Below, in pieces: positions 31,888 to 37,684 of a stretch of 37,684 nucleotides of DNA. This stretch comes from an uncultured Capnocytophaga sp. (lineage in GTDB: Bacteria; Bacteroidota; Bacteroidia; Flavobacteriales; Flavobacteriaceae). The translations under genes were made by a program, and so were the position numbers. Every line of letters starts with the position of its first letter. Position 1 is the stretch's first letter. The notes under the pieces are model-generated. The model did no database searches and was not told the origin of the DNA. It saw nothing but the letters and a program-made list of their open reading frames with translations. The stretch covers positions 1-37,684 of the forward strand of contig NZ_CALGWU010000047.1 of the NCBI RefSeq assembly GCF_937936315.1. Direction: 5' to 3'.

Positions 31888-34233
31888 ATGTATGAAAAGA
31901 TTAACGAGCTTATTGAGTATTATATTACCTTACGTAGAGAAGACCCAGCTAATGAAAATGAGGTCTATAAATGGTATGCTATTGATCATTTTCAGCAACA
32001 CTGGGATATAAATGCTGTTGATTTCTATGAAATGTTTAAAGAATCTTTTAGGAAAAGAGGAAATTTAGTCTATCAAAATTCTTTTAGCTTCTTAGATGCT
32101 TTAGGTAAGTATTTCCCTGAACAGCTAAGAAATTTATTTATTATAGTCTACAGTTCTGATGATTTCTATATTAAATTAGATAAAGCTAAGAATTTTGCCG
32201 AAAATAGCATAGAAAAATTAAGGGAAAAGCTCAACAAAACAAATTTTAATCATCAATTTGATGAGCGTACCCTCTCTTTTTTGCTAACAATGCAAAATCC
32301 AAGCAAAAATACTTTCTATAAAAGTACTCTCTATAACCAGCTTTGTGATTATTTAGATATTATCCCACAGAAAGAAAGGAAATACAAGCACCATATAGAA
32401 TTACTGTTCCAAATGGTTCCTTTTCTCAATAATCCTCAATTAAATTTGCTAAAAGAGCATTTTGTTCCAAAAGGAGTAGATTTTCCTTTGCTGTTAGCTC
32501 AAGATATAGTTTATCAAAATATGAATAACGAAAATGAAGATCCTAAACGTTATTGGTTGTATAGTCCTGGTGAACAAGCTGTTAATTGGGAGGAGTTTTA
32601 TAACGAAGGTATTATGGCTATTGGCTGGGACAAATTGGGAGATCTGGAAAATTACACGGATAGAAAATCTATTCTTGAAGCCCTTATAAACAATTATGGA
32701 GGGGGAGAAGACCAACGTAATAACGTTTCTGCTATTGATGATTTTTCCAACGGAGAAAATAAAATGAATATAGGTGATATTGTCATTGCTAAAAAAGGAA
32801 CAAAAACTTTATTAGGTTATGGCAAAGTAATCTCTGATTATTATTTTGATGAAGAAAGAGCTACATATAAGCATTGTCGTGAAGTTAAATGGCTAAAAAA
32901 AGGAGTATGGGATGCTAATAATAACCTACCTACTAAAACACTTACTGATGTGACTACTTATAACTCTGATATTAAAGGAATTAAATATGCTCAATACTTA
33001 CTAAATATTATGAACGGAAATACACAAGCTCAAGAGGACAACCTCGTTATTAAACTTTTAAAATACAAACCTCAAATCATTCTACAAGGTCCCCCTGGTA
33101 CTGGTAAAACCCGTGAGGCTAAACGTATTGCCAAAGCGTTATTAGGTTTAGGTGAAAATGATAACTTAGAAGGCAATGAGCAATTTAAACTTATACAGTT
33201 TCACCCCAGCTACTCTTATGAAGATTTTGTAAGAGGAATAGTTGCTAAACCTAATGAAGAGGGAAATGGAATCGTATATACTGCTGAAAATAAAATATTA
33301 GGGACTTTTGCTAAAGAAGCTTTTAATAATTGGCATAAAGCGCAACAAAGTACACAGACACTAAAAGAAGAAGAGGTTTTTGAGGCTTTCATTGAACATA
33401 TCAAAGAAGAATTAGCTCAAAGTGAAGACTACAAATATCCATTAACAGAAGCCGTTTATCTTTTTGATGCTGATGATAAGCGTTTTAAATATAAAGGCGA
33501 TAATTGGGAAGTTCATAGCAAAGGATTAAATATGAAATTCTCTGAAATAAAAAAGATCATAGATTCTAATACAACAGAAAGAAAAGATATAATAAAGAAT
33601 TATAATTTAGAGGCTTTGACACGTCAGATGTCTACTTATTTTCTGAGAATTGTAGAAAAATACTATGAGTTTAGAGAAAACTATAAGCCTACAGTTGATA
33701 AAATACCTCTTAAAAACTACGTTCTTGTTGTAGATGAAATCAACCGTGCAAACCTATCAGCTGTACTCGGCGAACTTATCTATGCCTTAGAATACCGTGG
33801 CGAAGCAGTGCAAAGTATGTATGTCATTGACGGAGAAAACAACCTTATTTTGCCCCCTAATCTCTATATTATCGGTACGATGAATACCGCCGACCGCTCC
33901 GTAGGGCATATAGATTATGCTATCCGCCGCCGCTTTGCTTTTGTAAATGTCTTACCTAAAGATTTAACAAATGAATTAGGCGACCAGTTTGAGAGTGCGT
34001 TATTTGCTAAAGTGACTAACTTGTTCAATACTAATTTATCTCCTGAATTCAAAAAAGAAGAGGTACAATTAGGGCATTCGTATTTCATTACTAAAAATAC
34101 TCCTATCGATATCCGTTGGGAATACGAAATCAAGCCCATTTTACTCGAATATGCAAAAGATGGTATCCTCGTAGGAGAGGGAATAGAAACTACTATAAAT
34201 AACCTTATCAACAATGAAAATAACGCTTCTTGA
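31888..34233 (+). CDS. mcrB: McrB-type AAA+ GTPase with EVE/PUA-like domain
   Basis: The motor and target-recognition subunit of a type IV (McrBC) restriction system, which cuts modified DNA. The 781-residue protein has: a helical region of unknown family (1-220); an EVE/PUA-like domain (about 222-360; WLYSPGEQAVNWEEF, MAIGWDKLGD, KMNIGDIVIAKKG, GYGKV), a fold that reads modified bases in known proteins; then the McrB motor with Walker A GPPGTGKT (401-408), the HPSYSYEDFVRG motif, Walker B VVDEINRANL (D616, E617) and the McrB signature MNTADRS (665-671). A long insert of about 170 residues separates HPSYSYEDF from Walker B. mcrC overlaps it by 20 bases. G+C rises sharply near 33715. Only a weak -7-like TACTTTTA (31858-31865) precedes it. 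Confidence 0.9.
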   Translation: MYEKINELIEYYITLRREDPANENEVYKWYAIDHFQQHWDINAVDFYEMFKESFRKRGNLVYQNSFSFLDALGKYFPEQLRNLFIIVYSSDDFYIKLDKAKNFAENSIEKLREKLNKTNFNHQFDERTLSFLLTMQNPSKNTFYKSTLYNQLCDYLDIIPQKERKYKHHIELLFQMVPFLNNPQLNLLKEHFVPKGVDFPLLLAQDIVYQNMNNENEDPKRYWLYSPGEQAVNWEEFYNEGIMAIGWDKLGDLENYTDRKSILEALINNYGGGEDQRNNVSAIDDFSNGENKMNIGDIVIAKKGTKTLLGYGKVISDYYFDEERATYKHCREVKWLKKGVWDANNNLPTKTLTDVTTYNSDIKGIKYAQYLLNIMNGNTQAQEDNLVIKLLKYKPQIILQGPPGTGKTREAKRIAKALLGLGENDNLEGNEQFKLIQFHPSYSYEDFVRGIVAKPNEEGNGIVYTAENKILGTFAKEAFNNWHKAQQSTQTLKEEEVFEAFIEHIKEELAQSEDYKYPLTEAVYLFDADDKRFKYKGDNWEVHSKGLNMKFSEIKKIIDSNTTERKDIIKNYNLEALTRQMSTYFLRIVEKYYEFRENYKPTVDKIPLKNYVLVVDEINRANLSAVLGELIYALEYRGEAVQSMYVIDGENNLILPPNLYIIGTMNTADRSVGHIDYAIRRRFAFVNVLPKDLTNELGDQFESALFAKVTNLFNTNLSPEFKKEEVQLGHSYFITKNTPIDIRWEYEIKPILLEYAKDGILVGEGIETTINNLINNENNAS

Positions 34234-35527
34234 ACATAAGCCTTATAGTATCAAAAAGGACGGGGAAGCGCTAAAAATTTTTGAGGCAATACCTCTGATT
34301 TGTCCGTATATATTAAAAAAAGATAGACAGGGAAATCCTGTCTATCCTTTTGATATTAAACGTACAAATGAGGGTGAAGTATGTTTGCAGGCAGGCTATT
34401 ATATAGGAGCGTTGTGGTTGGTAAAGCATCACAAATTCGTATATATAGAGCCTAAAATGAATAAAAAACAGATAGCTGAAGGCTCTTCTTCTCAAGAAGA
34501 ATGGGCAGAAATCGACTATCTAAAAATGCTTCTCAGCATTACGGGGCTTGATCCTAAAGATACACAAGAGCTCATCAAAATCTATTGGGACGAACCTCCA
34601 ATTACTATCGAACAGCAAAAAGATACGCTCACGCCTTTTCTAATGGTGCAATTCCTATTGATACTGAAGCGTATTGTGCGCAAAGGACTCAAAAAATCGT
34701 ACTACACGGTCGAGGAGAATCTTAATAGCCGTATCAAAGGTAAGATACAGTTAGCTAAACACCTCAAACAAAATGTTTTTAAGAACAAACTGACAGCTCA
34801 CGTATGTAGGTATCAAGAGTTTGGAATGGATAACCTCGAAAATCGCTTTTTAAAGAAGGTCTTACAATTTATCATCAGCTTTAAGAATACGCACCCCAAT
34901 TATTTTGCAGGAAATGACAAATCTATTCGCGAATTGATTACCTATTGTAGCCCATATTTTGAGTTAATTTCGGAAGAAATTGATGTTGAAAATCTCAAAA
35001 AACTTACTCCCAATACTTTTTTTAAAGAATATGAGGAAGCTATTCGTATCGGGAAGCATATCTTAAAGCGTTTTTCGTATAATATCACCGAAACAACTCA
35101 ACAAAAAGTAACTATTCCGCCTTTTTGGATAGATATGCCCAAACTTTTTGAACTATATGTCTATAAAAAGCTACAAGAACAGTTTAGAGGTAGGGGAGAG
35201 GTGCTCTATCATTTTATTGCTGATTATACCGAATTAGATTTCTTGCTCAACACTTCAGAATACAAAATGGTCATTGATGCCAAGTATAAGCCTGTTTATG
35301 AAGATAGTAGAGTGATAGACGACATACGCCAAATAAGTGGTTATGCTCGCTTAGAAAAAGTTTATCAAAAACTTGGTTTAGACGGTAGTAATGAACTTAT
35401 AGATTGCCTTATTATCTACCCTTCTTTAGATGAAGATACAAATTTTAACCTAAAAGATAAGAAAATCGCTGGATATAGAAATATCTATAAACAAAGCATA
35501 TCCATCCCATTAATTACTAATCTTTAA
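34214..35527 (+). CDS. mcrC: McrC-type restriction nuclease subunit
   Basis: The 437-residue partner of McrB: it stimulates the GTPase and supplies DNA cleavage. The C-terminal PD-(D/E)xK nuclease core is visible as D342 (TELDFLL) and D355-A-K357 (VIDAKYK), followed by a Gln-containing helix (DIRQISGYARLE). The N-terminal part has family features YIGALWLVKHHKFVYIEPKM and, in the middle, ENLNSRIKGKIQ, matching the McrC/LlaJI-type 5-methylcytosine restriction component. The ATG lies inside the end of mcrB (20-base overlap in another frame), indicating coupled translation. All catalytic residues are intact, so the system looks functional. Confidence 0.92.
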   Translation: MKITLLEHKPYSIKKDGEALKIFEAIPLICPYILKKDRQGNPVYPFDIKRTNEGEVCLQAGYYIGALWLVKHHKFVYIEPKMNKKQIAEGSSSQEEWAEIDYLKMLLSITGLDPKDTQELIKIYWDEPPITIEQQKDTLTPFLMVQFLLILKRIVRKGLKKSYYTVEENLNSRIKGKIQLAKHLKQNVFKNKLTAHVCRYQEFGMDNLENRFLKKVLQFIISFKNTHPNYFAGNDKSIRELITYCSPYFELISEEIDVENLKKLTPNTFFKEYEEAIRIGKHILKRFSYNITETTQQKVTIPPFWIDMPKLFELYVYKKLQEQFRGRGEVLYHFIADYTELDFLLNTSEYKMVIDAKYKPVYEDSRVIDDIRQISGYARLEKVYQKLGLDGSNELIDCLIIYPSLDEDTNFNLKDKKIAGYRNIYKQSISIPLITNL

Positions 35528-35539
35528 TCATTCATTATT

Positions 35540-36235
35540 ATGTCAAAATTCTACAACGAAATTGCGGAAAAATATGATTATATCTTTCCGCTATCACCAG
35601 CTCACCAAACCTTCTTTGCCAGTGAACTATGTGGCAAAACCGTTCTTGATGTAGGTGCTGCCACGGGCAATCTTACAGCTTACTTATTATCGCAAGGTTA
35701 CGAGGTTACCGCTATTGACCTTAGCGAGCGACTCATTGCCGAAGCCGTCAAGAAAGGCATTGTGGTACAACCTCTTAATATGCTTGATATTGACCAGCTT
35801 GCTGTCTTCAATAATATTGTTTGTATTGGTAATACGTTGCCGCACCTCAATAGTAAAACATCTGTACAGCTCTTTTTGCAAAAAGCCTATGGGCAACTGA
35901 CTCAAAAGGGTAAACTTATTTTGCAAATAGTCAATTTTCAGAAGTATTTTGCCCAAAAGCAAGGCAATTATTTAGGTAATTTACCTCTTATAGCCAATGA
36001 TAAGGTAAAATTTGAACGATTTTACTATCTAAATGACAGCGATAAAATCATCTTTAAGACTATTTTAGATGATACTATAGAAAATGAAGAGCTACTACAG
36101 CCTATTTTTGCTAACGAACTCACCGATTGGCTTATCAAAATAGGGTTTAAAAACCTTAAACTGTATGGCAATTTTAAGAAAGAACCTTTTGAGGCTGAAA
36201 AATCTATGGCGTTGATTGTAAGTGCTGAAAAATGA
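35540..36235 (+). CDS. Class I SAM-dependent methyltransferase
   Basis: A 231-residue Rossmann-fold methyltransferase. Motif I is DVGAATGN (37-44); the acidic residue that binds the SAM ribose is D60 (VTAIDLSERL); NIVCIGNTLPHL forms the post-III region. It lacks the NPPY/DPPY motif of adenine-N6 and cytosine-N4 DNA methylases and the PCQ motif of cytosine-C5 enzymes, so a small-molecule or protein substrate is more likely. It starts 12 bases after the mcrC stop on the same strand, so it probably shares that transcript; whether this has functional meaning is unknown. Confidence 0.88.
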   Translation: MSKFYNEIAEKYDYIFPLSPAHQTFFASELCGKTVLDVGAATGNLTAYLLSQGYEVTAIDLSERLIAEAVKKGIVVQPLNMLDIDQLAVFNNIVCIGNTLPHLNSKTSVQLFLQKAYGQLTQKGKLILQIVNFQKYFAQKQGNYLGNLPLIANDKVKFERFYYLNDSDKIIFKTILDDTIENEELLQPIFANELTDWLIKIGFKNLKLYGNFKKEPFEAEKSMALIVSAEK

Positions 36236-36273
36236 GTTTTGAACTAAGATTTTCGTATCTTACAAATATTGTG

Positions 36274-36281
36274 TATATTTG
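36274..36281 (+). promoter_or_regulatory. Probable -7 element of the ABC-F gene
   Basis: TATATTTG fits TAnnTTTG, 31 bases before the ATG at 36313; the -33 position reads TTC rather than TTG. Confidence 0.55.
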
Positions 36282-36312
36282 CACTTTTAAAATAATTAAT
36301 AACAACTAGAAA

Positions 36313-37684
36313 ATGTTATCAGTATCCAATTTATCAGTACAATTCGGTAAGCGTGTCCTCTTCGATGAGGTAAACGTAACCTTTACTCAAGGCAACTGCT
36401 ACGGCATCATCGGTGCCAATGGAGCAGGCAAATCTACTTTCCTTAAAATCCTTTCAGGCAAGCAAGAACCTACTTCGGGGCGCGTTATCCTCGAACCTGG
36501 TAAACGTATGTCGGTGCTTGAGCAAGACCACTACGCTTATGACGATTACACCGTACTCGACACTGTGATTATGGGCAACAAAGTCCTTTCTAAAGTTAAG
36601 AAAGAGATGGACGACCTCTATGCTGACTACTCTGATGAGCACGCCGAGCGTATTGGTGAGCTACAGATGCAGTTTGACGAGATGAACGGCTGGAATGCCG
36701 AGAGTGATGCTGCTGCTTTGCTCTCTAACTTGGGTATTACAGAGGATATGCACTACACTATGATGTCCGAAATGGACGGCAAACTCAAAGTGCGAGTACT
36801 TTTGGCGCAAGCGCTCTTCGGAAATCCTGATGTACTCATAATGGACGAGCCTACTAACGACCTCGATTTTGAAACTATTGGCTGGCTGGAGAACTTTTTA
36901 GCAAATTACGACAATACGGTGATTGTAGTCTCTCACGACCGTCACTTCCTCGATGCCGTTTGTACCCATATCTCGGATATTGACTTTGGTAAAATCAACC
37001 ATTTTTCGGGTAACTATACTTTCTGGTACGAAAGTAGTCAGTTAGCAGCCCGTCAGCGTGCGCAACAGAACAAAAAGGCGGAAGAGAAAGCCAAAGAGTT
37101 ACAGGAATTTATCGCGCGCTTTAGTGCCAACGTGGCAAAATCAAAGCAGGCTACCTCTCGTAAGAAGATGTTGGAGAAACTCAATATTGAGGAAATCAAA
37201 CCGTCCTCTCGTCGTTACCCTGCCATCATTTTCGAGCGTGACCGCGAGGCTGGCGACCAAATCCTACACGTGGAAAATCTCGCTGCGTCTATCGACGGAC
37301 AGGTATTGTTCCAAAATGTGGACATCAACCTTGCCAAAGACGACAAAGTAGCTGTGATTTCTAAGGATTCGCGTGCCACCACTGCCTTTTATGAGATTCT
37401 CAACGGCAACCTCAAGCCCGATGCGGGTACTTTTGCGTGGGGCATCACCACCTCGCAGTCTTACCTGCCCGTGGATAACTCCGATTTCTTCACCCAAGAC
37501 CTTTCTCTAGTGGATTGGTTACGCCAATGGGCAAAGACAGAAGAAGAACGAGAGGAAGTATACGTACGCGGCTTCTTGGGCAAGATGCTCTTCAGTGGTG
37601 AGGAAGCCCTCAAAAACTGCAAAGTGCTCTCAGGAGGCGAGAAAGTGCGCTGTATGCTCAGCCGTATGATGATGTTGCGCGCCA
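36313..37684 (+). CDS. ABC-F family ATPase, YbiT-like (3' truncated by window)
   Basis: The frame starts at ATG 36313 and is open to the window end (457 codons seen; family members have about 530-550). ABC-F proteins are soluble twin-ATPase factors that act on the ribosome. NBD1 has Walker A GANGAGKS (34-41), Walker B MDEPTNDLD (D178, E179) and SHDRHF; its signature reads MSEMDGKLKVRVLL, resembling the non-canonical YbiT form. The linker (about 230-300) is helical and basic. NBD2 has a normal LSGGEKVR signature (439-446) but its Walker A position reads ISKDSRATT (349-357), without the Gly-Lys-Ser/Thr core, so ATP binding at that site is probably lost or altered. Codon use is more G+C-rich than its neighbours, suggesting high expression. 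Confidence 0.92.
   Translation, partial: MLSVSNLSVQFGKRVLFDEVNVTFTQGNCYGIIGANGAGKSTFLKILSGKQEPTSGRVILEPGKRMSVLEQDHYAYDDYTVLDTVIMGNKVLSKVKKEMDDLYADYSDEHAERIGELQMQFDEMNGWNAESDAAALLSNLGITEDMHYTMMSEMDGKLKVRVLLAQALFGNPDVLIMDEPTNDLDFETIGWLENFLANYDNTVIVVSHDRHFLDAVCTHISDIDFGKINHFSGNYTFWYESSQLAARQRAQQNKKAEEKAKELQEFIARFSANVAKSKQATSRKKMLEKLNIEEIKPSSRRYPAIIFERDREAGDQILHVENLAASIDGQVLFQNVDINLAKDDKVAVISKDSRATTAFYEILNGNLKPDAGTFAWGITTSQSYLPVDNSDFFTQDLSLVDWLRQWAKTEEEREEVYVRGFLGKMLFSGEEALKNCKVLSGGEKVRCMLSRMMMLRA

Noticed and set aside
35540..36235. DNA-modification methylase protecting against McrBC
   Set aside because: No NPPY/DPPY or PCQ motif and no target-recognition domain; type IV systems cut modified DNA and need no cognate methylase.
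37058..37497. Open frames in other phases across the 3' end of the window
   Set aside because: They overlap the continuous, motif-rich ABC-F frame and have no independent support.

Overview
The window looks like a chromosomal segment of a flavobacterium (Bacteroidota), most probably Capnocytophaga or a close relative. Sequence evidence: strong A+T richness outside the 3' end; no Shine-Dalgarno-like leaders; recurrent promoters of the Bacteroidota form TTG-N18-20-TAnnTTTG before many genes and both tRNAs; signal peptides ending in Ala-Gln; and typical families (DUF4199, bacilliredoxin, short XRE regulators, secreted S9 and M16 peptidases). The genus is inferred from gene content and was not tested by search.

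Layout. 1-3456 (+): the 3' part of a large protein with a RING-like zinc site and a TerD-like C-terminal domain, then a secreted alpha/beta-hydrolase. 3536-8842 (+): a probable operon cutC, membrane metallophosphoesterase, murG, a secreted MORN_2/YwqK-type protein and murC, the last three joined by ATGA overlaps. 8897-13318 (-): secreted M16 zinc protease and fumarase fumC. 13432-14567 (+): prfA. 14663-19695 (-): S9 peptidase with an acyltransferase-like membrane protein (ATGA overlap), then DUF4199 and an acetyl-CoA hydrolase/transferase-family protein. 19811-20221 (+): bacilliredoxin. 20305-23481 (-): an RND efflux permease without its usual partners. 23769-26958 (+): lon and folE. 27015-29195: tRNA-Ala(GGC) on minus, an enoyl-CoA hydratase-like gene overlapping alr, and an initiator tRNA. 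29284-31783: XRE regulator (-), M14 carboxypeptidase (+) and Lrp/AsnC regulator (+). 31888-36235 (+): a McrBC-type (type IV) restriction module whose McrB carries an EVE/PUA-like domain, followed 12 bases later by a SAM methyltransferase. 36313-end (+): 5' part of an ABC-F ATPase with a degenerate second nucleotide site.

Most of the window is housekeeping: peptidoglycan precursors (murG, murC, alr), translation (prfA, two tRNAs, ABC-F), proteolysis (lon, S9, M16, M14), central metabolism (fumC, CoA-transferase) and folate/pterin synthesis (folE). The accessory part is the McrBC locus. No transposon, integrase, CRISPR array or prophage gene is visible. The points I would re-examine first are the EVE-McrB/McrC/methyltransferase cassette, with a composition break inside mcrB; the asymmetric ABC-F protein; the MORN_2 protein wedged between murG and murC; the inverted repeat around the lon promoter; and the RING-TerD protein at the left edge.
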